From: Clostridia bacterium
GTDB lineage: Bacteria; Bacillota_A; Clostridia; Christensenellales; Aristaeellaceae
DNA length: 5,504 nucleotides
Assembly: GCA_017481185.1 (NCBI GenBank)
Contig: JAFUPO010000225.1
Coordinates: forward strand, 1-5,504
Direction of reading: 5' to 3'
Shown here one piece after another: positions 1 through 5,504 of this stretch. Both the position numbers and the translations under genes were made by a program. Every line of letters begins with the position of its first letter. Positions within the stretch are counted from its first letter, which is position 1. The notes below the pieces were generated by a model, which was given only the letters and a program-made list of their open reading frames with translations, was not told the DNA's origin and made no database searches.

Positions 1-808
1 CCGGGAGCAGCGCAGCAATCCAGCACCTGCATACCGGGCTTCGCCCCCAACAGCTGAACGCAGCGCATACTGCTTTCCCCTTGGATGGAGTACATCCCCT
101 GGGTGAAATCGCGGTCGCCGGAGATGTCGATCGCCCCAGAAATCTTGTAAGCGTGATCTGCCTGGCCCTTTTCCCACTGCCAGACCTTTTTCCCAGCAGC
201 TTTTCAAAAGCCGCATCATCCAGGCGGGTTAGGTTGGGCCGCAGGGTGATGGGGTGTTTTTCCAGCCGGTAGGACAGAATCGCCCGAGCTTCTTCAAAGC
301 CGTAATCAGCGATCAATTGCTCCACCAGCCACAGGGGCATGGAGTATTCGATGGAGAGATACTTTGCCCCTTCCTCCGGCTTGGGCCAGGAAATATTGGC
401 CTTTTCACGGCTCATGGTGCGAAGCACGCCGTTCACAAAGCCGCTCAGGGGCACGATGCCCGCCATCTTTACCAGGTTCACGCTTTCATTTACAGCTGCG
501 CTGTCCGGTATGCGGTCATACAAAAGGATTTGGCAGGCCCCCAGGCGCAGGATGCTGCGCACAGTGTCGTCCTTTTGCTCTTTGGATAGAAAATGGTCGA
601 TGGCATAATCCAGCTTGAGCTTATTCTCCGTTACATCCAGCACCAGGGCAGCCGCCAAGCGGCGATCAGGCCCCATGAGGCCGGACTGATTCAAGTGCTT
701 GTCCAGGCTCAGGCCGGCATAGCTTTGCATTTTTTCCATCTCCACCAGGATGTTCAGCGCCACCTGGCGGGGATTTTTTTTAAAGCGGGGCGGCTTGCGC
801 TTATCCAT
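1..808 (-). CDS. rsmB: 16S rRNA (cytosine-967-C5)-methyltransferase RsmB, N-terminal part, with an apparent -1 frameshift
   Basis: RsmB (Sun/Fmu family) uses S-adenosylmethionine to methylate C5 of C967 in 16S rRNA. From the ATG at 808 the first ~140 residues form the NusB-like RNA-binding domain, with SILRLGACQILLYDRIP, an AAVNESVNL segment and GFVNGVLR. Residues ~165-207 form the start of the methyltransferase region (SMPLWLVEQL, ITLRPNLTRL). At residue 207 the family signal jumps to the -1 frame, which continues VWQWEKGQADHAYKISGAID, then FTQGMYSIQGESSM, and reaches the SAM-binding motif I VLDCCAAPG at the window edge. About 269 of the usual ~430-450 residues are visible, and the catalytic cysteines lie outside. 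The original frame stays open to the edge but stops resembling RsmB. The start overlaps the end of fmt (ATGGATAA), with GGAAGGGG at 825..818 as the ribosome binding site, which suggests coupled translation. Family assignment is very sure. Whether the gene is broken, mis-sequenced or recoded is open. Confidence 0.9.
   Translation of the reverse strand, partial: MDKRKPPRFKKNPRQVALNILVEMEKMQSYAGLSLDKHLNQSGLMGPDRRLAAALVLDVTENKLKLDYAIDHFLSKEQKDDTVRSILRLGACQILLYDRIPDSAAVNESVNLVKMAGIVPLSGFVNGVLRTMSREKANISWPKPEEGAKYLSIEYSMPLWLVEQLIADYGFEEARAILSYRLEKHPITLRPNLTRLDDAAFEKLLGKRSGSGKRARQITLTRFLGRSTSPATAISPRGCTPSKGKAVCAAFSCWGRSPVCRCWIAALLP
188..194 (-). other. Frameshift site in rsmB: slippery heptamer G_GGA_AAA
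   Basis: Read on the minus strand, the zero-frame codons are CTG CTG GGA AAA AGG. A one-base backward slip on GGGAAAA gives GGA AAA AAG GTC TGG, which restores the RsmB reading. The -1 frame is closed by TGA at 206..204, so the switch must happen downstream of that stop. A lost A in the A5 run (191..187) would look identical. Directly downstream, 185..179 can pair with 166..160 (7 bp including one G-U) around a 12-nt loop. The sequence shows the frame change clearly. Its cause (sequencing or assembly indel, true mutation, or recoding) cannot be decided here. Confidence 0.85.
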
Positions 809-1727
809 GGATCAATTCCCCTTCCTTGAGGGGATGGCCCCTGAGAAAATCCTTGGCGTTCATCTGCTTTTTGCCGGGGGCCTGGAGAGTTAAAATCTCC
901 AAAGCGCCTTCCCCGGTTTGGATGAACAGACCCTTCTTGGGGTCCGCCAGAATGATTTCGCCAGGTGCTGCGCCTTGCTTGCCTTCAGCTTCCCGGGCCA
1001 GCCACACCTTCAGCATGCCCTCCTCAAAGGGGGTGTAGCAGCCGGGCCAGGGGTTCAGGCCCTTCACCAAGCAGGCCAGCTCATGGGCAGACTTTGTAAA
1101 GTCCATCAGACCCATTTCCTTTTTCAGCATGGGCTCATAGGTAGCCTCGCTCTCATCCTGTGGGATGGGGGTCAGGGTATCAAACTTTTCAAGGGTCTCG
1201 GTGAGCAGTTCCGCGCCCAATTTAGCCAGCCGCTGGGTCAGCTCCCCGGCAGTCTCCAGGGGCTCGGCGGTCAACTCCCTTTTTAAAAGCATCATGCCTG
1301 TATCAATACCCTTGTCGGTCAGCATGGTGGTAATGCCAAAGGTGGTATCCCCCATAACCAAACCCCAAACGATGGGCGAGCTGCCCCGATGCTTGGGCAG
1401 AAGAGAGGCATGGACATTCACCGTTCCCTTTACCGGCACATCCAGAATGGACTGGGAAAGGATCTGCCCAAAGGCTGCGGTAACGCACAGATCCGGCTTT
1501 AAAGCGATTAGGTCCTCCAAGCCATCCTTGCGAATTTTGAGGGGCTGATAAACAGGAATGTTATGGGCCTGGGCCAGCACTTTCACAGGGGATGGGGTCA
1601 ATTTGTTGCCCCTGCCCTTAGGCCGATCCGGCTGGGTGAAAACGCCCACCACCTCATGGTCGGAGTCGATCAGCGCCTGCAAAGAGGGCACCGCAAAGTC
1701 AGGGGTCCCCATAAACACAATGCGCAT
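801..1727 (-). CDS. fmt: Methionyl-tRNA formyltransferase
   Basis: Fmt transfers the formyl group of 10-formyltetrahydrofolate to the amino group of methionine on initiator tRNA in the cytoplasm. The protein is 308 residues, normal for the family. The N-terminal formyltransferase Rossmann domain opens with MRIVFMGTPDFAVPSL. TQPDRPKGRG (residues 31-40) is the variable loop region. NVHASLLPKHRG (104-115) carries the catalytic Asn104 and His106 with the SLLP signature, and Asp142 in KGIDTGMMLL completes the catalytic trio. Residues from ~205 form the C-terminal tRNA-binding domain (LVKGLNPWPGCYT onward). The ATG start lies 2 nt after the def stop, with AGGAGG at 1740..1735 and a 7-nt spacer. Its stop overlaps the rsmB start. 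No key residue is missing. Confidence 0.97.
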   Translation of the reverse strand: MRIVFMGTPDFAVPSLQALIDSDHEVVGVFTQPDRPKGRGNKLTPSPVKVLAQAHNIPVYQPLKIRKDGLEDLIALKPDLCVTAAFGQILSQSILDVPVKGTVNVHASLLPKHRGSSPIVWGLVMGDTTFGITTMLTDKGIDTGMMLLKRELTAEPLETAGELTQRLAKLGAELLTETLEKFDTLTPIPQDESEATYEPMLKKEMGLMDFTKSAHELACLVKGLNPWPGCYTPFEEGMLKVWLAREAEGKQGAAPGEIILADPKKGLFIQTGEGALEILTLQAPGKKQMNAKDFLRGHPLKEGELIHG

Positions 1728-1729
1728 AC

Positions 1730-2206
1730 TTACGCCTCCTCTTCTTCCTCATCTTCATCGAAGATTTCATAATCCATCTTGTCGATATATAAAATGCCAT
1801 CCAGATGGTCCAATTCATGGCAGAAGGCACGGGCCAAGAAGCCCTCGCCGGTAATCTCAAAGGGCTTGCCGTTGCGATCCTGAGCGCGAACGGTAACCTT
1901 GTTAGGTCGGCGCACATAACCCTGGCGGCCTGGCAGGCTCAGGCACCCCTCAGGGCCCTCCTGCTCCCCTTCGGTAGCAATGATCTCAGGATTGACCAGT
2001 TCGATCAGGCCCTCGCCAATATCCACCACTACCACCCGGCGAAGAATACCCACCTGGGGGGCGGCCAAACCCACGCCATTGGCCTTGTACATGGTATCGG
2101 CCATATCCCGAAGGAGCAGCCACAGCCGCAGATCAAACTTCTGCATGGGCTTGCAAGTCTTGCGCAGCGCCTCATCGCCCAGCTTTACAATATTACGCAT
2201 ACCCAT
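1730..2206 (-). CDS. def: Peptide deformylase, type 1, with acidic C-terminal tail
   Basis: Def removes the formyl group from the N-terminal methionine of new proteins at the ribosome exit. The 158-residue protein has all three family motifs: GVGLAAPQ (44-51), EGCLSLP (86-92) and HELDHLDG (130-137). The metal ligands are Cys88, His130 and His134, and Glu131 is the catalytic acid. The form of motif 2 points to a type 1 enzyme. The C terminus ends in an unusually acidic run, [10 protein letters not shown], whose GAA/GAG codons also contain the fmt ribosome binding site. The ATG at 2206 follows GAAAGG at 2224..2219 with a 12-nt gap, slightly long. The in-frame Met3 would be farther still, so the first ATG is preferred. 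The gene lies 20 nt after priA in the same transcript. Confidence 0.97.
   Translation of the reverse strand: MGMRNIVKLGDEALRKTCKPMQKFDLRLWLLLRDMADTMYKANGVGLAAPQVGILRRVVVVDIGEGLIELVNPEIIATEGEQEGPEGCLSLPGRQGYVRRPNKVTVRAQDRNGKPFEITGEGFLARAFCHELDHLDGILYIDKMDYEIFDEDEEEEEA
1735..1740 (-). promoter_or_regulatory. fmt ribosome binding site inside the def acidic tail
   Basis: The minus strand reads AGGAGG here, a perfect Shine-Dalgarno core placed 7 nt before the fmt ATG at 1727. It lies within the last Glu-Glu-Ala codons of def, so def and fmt translation are physically linked. Confidence 0.85.
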
Positions 2207-2226
2207 CTATCATCATTTCCTTTCTA

Positions 2227-4458
2227 TCACATCAGGCTGGAGGGGTTCACTTCCCAATAAATCTGGCACCCTTCCATACCCTGTTGAGCTAACTGGCTGG
2301 CAAAGGCCATAAAGGCCCGGGCGTCCGGGTGGTCGAAAAGCTTCATCAGCACATGATAGCGGCTCTTGCCCCGGATCATCTTTACCGGTGCAGCATCGGG
2401 GCGAATCATTAAAACTCGCTTGCGCTGAACCGGATGTTTTTCCAAATAGGCCTGGCAGGCATCGTAAAGCTCCTTCACTGCCTCCTGCACCCTCATTTCC
2501 GCGTCGCCCTCTGCCAGCAAGCGGCAGAGCATGGTAAAAGGCGGATACAGCCCGGTGCGGCGGCGCTGGAACTCCGTTTCAAAAAAGCTTCGGTAATCCT
2601 GGCTGGCAGCGGCCTGGATGGCGAAGGCCTCGGGCTTATAGGTCTGTATGACCACCGCCCCGGCTTCCTCTCCCCGACCTGCCCGGCCCGCCACTTGTGT
2701 GAGCAGCTGAAAGGTGCGCTCCGGGCTTCGATAATCCGGCAGATTCAGCGTCATATCCGCCGCGATGACCCCTACCAACGTCACCCGGGGAAAGTCCAGT
2801 CCCTTGGCAATCATCTGGGTACCTACCAGCACCTGTGCCTCGCCTCTTTGGAACTGGCCTAAGAGCTTTTCATGGGCGTTTCGCGTAGCTGTGGTATCCA
2901 GGTCCATGCGCACCACCTGGGTCTGGGGAAAAAGCTTCTTCACTTCCTCCTCCACCCGTTGGGTGCCGATGCCAAAGTAGCGGATGTAGCTGCTGTGGCA
3001 CTGGGGGCATTGCTTGGGCGGAGGAGCCTGATAGCCGCAGTAGTGGCAATGCATCTGCCCATCCCCGCCCGACTGATGAAAGGTCAGTGAAATATCGCAG
3101 TTGGGGCATTTCATCACATGGCCGCAGGCTCGGCAGCTCACAAAGGAGTTATACCCCCGGCGGTTAATGAACAACACCGCCTGCTGGCCCTTTTCCAAAC
3201 AGGTCTTTAAATTCTGATACAAAAGTCCGCTGAAAATGGAGCGGTTTCCACTTTTCAGTTCTTCCCGCATATCCACAATGTCCACCCTGGGCAGAGGCCG
3301 GTTCATGACTCGGCGGGTCATTTCCAAGAGCATATAATCCCCGCGGCGTGCCTTGGCGAAGGACAGGATAGACGGCGTGGCGCTGCTCAAAACCAGGGTG
3401 GCGCCCTCCCGGCGGCAGCGGCTATGGGCCACCTCCCGGGCGTCGTAGCGGGGATGGCGGTCGCTTAAATAGCTCTGTTCATGCTCCTCATCCACCACGA
3501 TGAGGCCCAGCCCTTCCACCGGCGCAAACACGGCGCTTCGTGCGCCGATAACCACCCGGGCCTTGCCCAAGCGGATGCGCCGCCACTCGTCGTAGCGCTC
3601 TCCGTGCGTCAGGCGGGAGTGCATCACCGCCGCCACCTCACCGAAACGACCCCGGAACCAGTTGACCATCTGGGGTGTCAGGGCGATTTCCGGCACCAGA
3701 ATGATGGCGCCCTTGCCCATCGCCAGGGTGCGGCGCACCAAGCGGATGTAGACCTCCGTTTTGCCGGAGCCGGTAACGCCGTTTAACAGAAATGCGCCCT
3801 CCCCCTTTGTCAAGGGGCCCTCCATTTCAGAAAGCACTTCCTTCTGTTGGGGGGTCAAAACCGGGTCGCAAGTCATGGGCGTCTGCGCGTAAGGGGAGCG
3901 CATAACCTCTTCTTCTTCAAGGGCTACAAGCCCCGCCTTTTCAAGGATTCTCAGGCTGTCCAAGGGATTCTTTACCAGCGCTTCAAGCGCCTGCACAGGC
4001 CAAGTGCTTCCATCCTTGAGCAGGGTCAACAGCATCTGCTGTTTGGGGGCTCTTTTACGAAGAAACAGCACCTTGTCCAACTCGGTCTGCGGTACCAGGG
4101 AGCGAACCACCTTTCGCGTTTTCTTCCCAATTCGGTCTCCCCGCATAACGGCCGGCATCATCAGCCGCAGGGTCTCCGCCAGAGGGCAATGATGCTGGGC
4201 GGCTATCTCCTCGGCCAGCTCCATCAGCGGTGGCAGAACAGCAGGATATTCCTCCAGGGGTGAAATGACCTCTTTTAGCTTATCAGGGGGGACATCTGTG
4301 CTCTCGCTCAGGCCGGTTACGATGCCCTCGATCGTTTTTGAGCCGAAGGGCACCCGCACCCGGGTACCGATTTCAAGGGTCATCCCCTCGGGGATGCAAT
4401 AGGTGAACTGCCGCGCCACATTTTCATGCACGATATCCACGATCACCTGAGCGAACAC
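2227..4458 (-). CDS. priA: Primosomal protein N' (replication restart 3'-to-5' helicase PriA)
   Basis: PriA binds stalled or collapsed replication forks, unwinds DNA 3' to 5' with ATP and directs reloading of the replicative helicase. I choose the GTG at 4458 (743 residues). A longer reading from a TTG at 4491 would place the strong AAGGGAGGT ribosome binding site inside the gene, and the family N terminus begins near FAQVIVDIV. In GTG numbering, residues ~1-100 are the 3'-end DNA-binding domain. Walker A GVTGSGKT is at 227-234, the DEEH box at 323-326 and the aromatic-rich loop DRHPRYDARE follows. SSATPS is at 358-363. Eight zinc cysteines lie at 442, 445, 451, 454, 471, 474, 484 and 487. 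GTQMIAKGLDFP starts at 546 and the motif VI segment QVAGRAGRG at 588. The C terminus WEVNPSSLM is typical. The protein is complete and is the first gene of the operon. Confidence 0.97.
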   Translation of the reverse strand: MFAQVIVDIVHENVARQFTYCIPEGMTLEIGTRVRVPFGSKTIEGIVTGLSESTDVPPDKLKEVISPLEEYPAVLPPLMELAEEIAAQHHCPLAETLRLMMPAVMRGDRIGKKTRKVVRSLVPQTELDKVLFLRKRAPKQQMLLTLLKDGSTWPVQALEALVKNPLDSLRILEKAGLVALEEEEVMRSPYAQTPMTCDPVLTPQQKEVLSEMEGPLTKGEGAFLLNGVTGSGKTEVYIRLVRRTLAMGKGAIILVPEIALTPQMVNWFRGRFGEVAAVMHSRLTHGERYDEWRRIRLGKARVVIGARSAVFAPVEGLGLIVVDEEHEQSYLSDRHPRYDAREVAHSRCRREGATLVLSSATPSILSFAKARRGDYMLLEMTRRVMNRPLPRVDIVDMREELKSGNRSIFSGLLYQNLKTCLEKGQQAVLFINRRGYNSFVSCRACGHVMKCPNCDISLTFHQSGGDGQMHCHYCGYQAPPPKQCPQCHSSYIRYFGIGTQRVEEEVKKLFPQTQVVRMDLDTTATRNAHEKLLGQFQRGEAQVLVGTQMIAKGLDFPRVTLVGVIAADMTLNLPDYRSPERTFQLLTQVAGRAGRGEEAGAVVIQTYKPEAFAIQAAASQDYRSFFETEFQRRRTGLYPPFTMLCRLLAEGDAEMRVQEAVKELYDACQAYLEKHPVQRKRVLMIRPDAAPVKMIRGKSRYHVLMKLFDHPDARAFMAFASQLAQQGMEGCQIYWEVNPSSLM

Positions 4459-4464
4459 CCCTCC

Positions 4465-4473
4465 ACCTCCCTT
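4465..4473 (-). promoter_or_regulatory. priA ribosome binding site that decides the GTG start
   Basis: The minus strand reads AAGGGAGGT, a near-perfect anti-16S match. The GGAGG core ends 7 nt before the GTG at 4458. This ideal spacing argues for GTG over the upstream TTG at 4491. Confidence 0.85.
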
Positions 4474-4496
4474 AAGCGCAAACGAATCCAACTTTT

Positions 4497-4525
4497 ATTA
4501 TACCGTCAAACGCGATTTTGCACAA
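4497..4525 (-). promoter_or_regulatory. Predicted sigmaA-type promoter of the priA-def-fmt-rsmB operon
   Basis: On the minus strand a perfect -10 box TATAAT lies at 4502..4497. A weak -35 candidate TTGTGC (3 of 6 consensus bases) lies at 4525..4520, 17 nt upstream. Transcription would start near 4490, leaving a leader of ~30 nt before the GTG of priA. The -10 box is convincing and the -35 box is tentative. Confidence 0.65.
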
Positions 4526-4563
4526 GTGAAAAAGTGCCGCCTTATTAGAAGTGCAATTTGACG
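4504..4563. repeat. Two interleaved inverted repeats between the divergent promoters
   Basis: CGTCAAA (4504-4510) is mirrored by TTTGACG (4557-4563), and TTGCAC (4518-4523) by GTGCAA (4551-4556). The two dyad axes differ by ~3.5 bp, so this is not one hairpin. The inner pair has half-sites 33 bp apart, close to three helical turns. The left inner half overlaps the priA -35 box, and the right outer half includes the EndoQ -35 box TTGACG. This could be an operator for co-regulation, but short repeats like these can also arise by chance. Confidence 0.4.
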
Positions 4564-4587
4564 CAAGGGGCCCCAGGGTTTTATAAT
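4558..4587 (+). promoter_or_regulatory. Predicted sigmaA-type promoter of the EndoQ gene
   Basis: TTGACG (5 of 6 consensus bases) at 4558-4563 and a perfect TATAAT at 4582-4587 are separated by 18 bp. The spacer holds the palindrome GGGGCCCC at 4567-4574. The transcription start would be near 4594, giving a leader of ~26 nt. Confidence 0.8.
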
Positions 4588-4597
4588 GCGTATATAC

Positions 4598-4611
4598 CCT
4601 TTGCGCAAAGG
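4598..4611. promoter_or_regulatory. Perfect 14-bp palindrome over the EndoQ leader and ribosome binding site
   Basis: CCTTTGCGCAAAGG is its own reverse complement. It begins a few bases after the predicted transcription start and overlaps the AAAGGAG Shine-Dalgarno (4607-4613), which sits 6 nt before the ATG. As DNA it is placed like a repressor operator. As RNA it could fold into a weak 5-bp hairpin (CCUUU/AAAGG with a GCGC loop) that hides the ribosome binding site. The palindrome is certain and its role is inferred. Confidence 0.5.
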
Positions 4612-4619
4612 AGCCGATT

Positions 4620-5504
4620 ATGACCACCCATATCTGCGATCTGCACACCCACTCCAAATATGCCCGAGCTACCAGCACTGACTGCGCGCCCGTGCCCCTG
4701 GATCTGTGGGCCCGCAAAAAGGGCATCCAGCTGGTGGGTGCGGGGGACTGCACCCATGCTGCCTGGCGCAGTGAATTAAGGGAAGCGCTCTTGCGGGATG
4801 ACAGCGGCCTGTACCGCTTAAAGCCCGAACTGCGCCTGCCTCTTCAAGGACCTTGCGAGAAGGGGGATCCCCAATTTGCCATTACAGGCGAGATCAGCAC
4901 TATTTATAAAAAGAACGGCAAAACCCGCAAGGTTCATCATGTGATCCTTTTGCCCTCCCTGGAGGATGCGGATCGCTTTGCCGCCCGGCTGGAAGGGCAC
5001 GGGGCCAACCTTCACTCTGATGGACGGCCCATTCTCGGTTTAGACAGCCGGGATCTTTTTGAAATGCTCCTGGAGTCCTGTCCCCAGGCCATGCTGATCC
5101 CCGCCCATATCTGGACGCCCCACTTCTCCCTTTTCGGCGCTTTCTCCGGCTTTGATACGTTGGAGGAATGTTACGAGGATCTCTCCAGCCATATCTATGC
5201 TTTAGAAACGGGCCTTTCCTCCGATCCGCCTATGAACTGGCAGCTTTCCCAATTGGATAAATATCTGCTGGTATCCAACTCCGACGCCCACTCCCCTGCC
5301 AAGCTGGGCCGGGAAGCCACGCTGCTAAAAGGCGACCTCACCTGGGATAACCTCCGAGCCGTGCTCACCGGCCAGGCCAATGAACGCTTTGGCGGCACCA
5401 TCGAATTCTATCCCGAGGAGGGCAAGTATCACTTTGACGGCCACCGCCATTGCCAAGTCTGCCTAGATCCCCAGGCGGCAGAGGCAGCGGGCGGCCTCTG
5501 CCCC
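4620..5504 (+). CDS. Endonuclease Q (EndoQ) family PHP-domain nuclease, N-terminal part
   Basis: EndoQ proteins cut DNA 5' to deaminated bases (uracil, hypoxanthine, xanthine) and abasic sites. They are known mainly from Thermococcales and some methanogens, with homologs in Bacillota often mislabelled as UvrD-type helicase. The first 295 residues are visible. Predicted PHP metal ligands are Asp7, His9 and His11 in DLHTHSKYARATS, Asp43 in GAGDCTHAAW, Glu91 in ITGEIS, His106/107, His163 in PAHIWTPHFSLFG, and Asp222/His224 in SNSDAHSP. Residues 138-149 (ILGLDSRDLFEM), SGFDTLEECYED (176-187) and ETGLSSDPPMNW (196-207) are further family hallmarks. FDGHRHCQVCLDP (272-284) starts the zinc finger with Cys278 and Cys281. 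Cys294 begins the second cysteine pair, whose partner lies past the edge. The ATG follows AAAGGAG at 4607-4613 by 6 nt. There is no helicase motif, so a helicase label would be wrong. The gene is transcribed away from priA from its own promoter. Confidence 0.9.
   Translation, partial: MTTHICDLHTHSKYARATSTDCAPVPLDLWARKKGIQLVGAGDCTHAAWRSELREALLRDDSGLYRLKPELRLPLQGPCEKGDPQFAITGEISTIYKKNGKTRKVHHVILLPSLEDADRFAARLEGHGANLHSDGRPILGLDSRDLFEMLLESCPQAMLIPAHIWTPHFSLFGAFSGFDTLEECYEDLSSHIYALETGLSSDPPMNWQLSQLDKYLLVSNSDAHSPAKLGREATLLKGDLTWDNLRAVLTGQANERFGGTIEFYPEEGKYHFDGHRHCQVCLDPQAAEAAGGLCP

Noticed and set aside
81..829. Several plus-strand open frames of 63-111 codons across rsmB
   Set aside because: They are antisense to clear RsmB coding sequence, overlap each other, and show no recognisable domain or ribosome binding site.
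1699..1917. Minus-strand 72-codon frame overlapping def and fmt
   Set aside because: It is an out-of-frame shadow of def, whose three catalytic motifs are read in the other frame.
1805..2260. Plus-strand frame of 151 codons opposite def
   Set aside because: It is antisense to def and low-complexity in character, with no family signal. Long antisense frames are common in GC-leaning genes.
3481..4263. Plus-strand frames of 101 and 138 codons opposite priA
   Set aside because: They mirror PriA codon structure and have no credible start signal or homology.
4480..4600. Possible LexA (SOS) box controlling priA or EndoQ
   Set aside because: No CGAAC-N4-GTTCG-like site is present in the intergenic region, and the palindromes seen do not fit that consensus.
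4472..4753. Minus-strand 93-codon frame between priA and EndoQ
   Set aside because: It crosses both divergent promoters and the EndoQ N terminus, which has far stronger evidence.
1..5504. CRISPR array, transposon ends, tRNA, rRNA or intrinsic terminator
   Set aside because: No regularly spaced repeats, transposase motifs, RNA gene signatures or GC-hairpin plus T-run between genes were seen. The operon and EndoQ both run off the window, so their terminators would lie outside.

Overview
The window carries a housekeeping operon typical of Bacillota on the minus strand and one divergent gene on the plus strand. The minus-strand order is priA, def, fmt, rsmB (replication restart helicase, peptide deformylase, Met-tRNA formyltransferase, 16S rRNA m5C967 methyltransferase). 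This order is well known from Bacillota, where the group often continues with rlmN, a PP2C phosphatase, prkC and rsgA. The GC-leaning codon use, strong AGGAGG-type ribosome binding sites and sigmaA-type promoters fit a moderately GC-rich member of the Clostridia. I cannot place it more precisely from this window.

Layout: positions 1-808 hold the N-terminal part of rsmB (minus), which runs off the left edge and contains an apparent -1 frameshift near 188-194. Positions 801-1727 hold fmt, 1730-2206 def and 2227-4458 priA, all minus. The genes are tightly packed: priA-def are 20 nt apart, def-fmt 2 nt apart, and fmt-rsmB overlap by 8 nt. Positions 4459-4619 form a divergent intergenic region with one promoter facing each way and several dyad symmetries. 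Positions 4620-5504 (plus) hold the first 295 residues of an endonuclease Q (EndoQ) family protein, a PHP-type nuclease for deaminated DNA bases. It runs off the right edge inside its zinc-finger motif.

How the genes relate: def and fmt act on the two ends of N-formylmethionine metabolism. Fmt formylates the initiator Met-tRNA and Def removes the formyl group from the finished peptide. RsmB modifies the 16S rRNA of the ribosome that uses that tRNA. PriA reloads the replisome at collapsed forks. EndoQ is a DNA repair nuclease on its own transcript, so its only visible link to PriA is the shared promoter region and the general theme of genome maintenance.

No mobile element, CRISPR array, tRNA or rRNA was seen, and nothing here forms an obviously new multi-gene system. 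The points most worth a second look are the rsmB frameshift with its G_GGA_AAA slip site and following hairpin, a perfect 14-bp palindrome over the EndoQ ribosome binding site, and the presence of a bacterial EndoQ.
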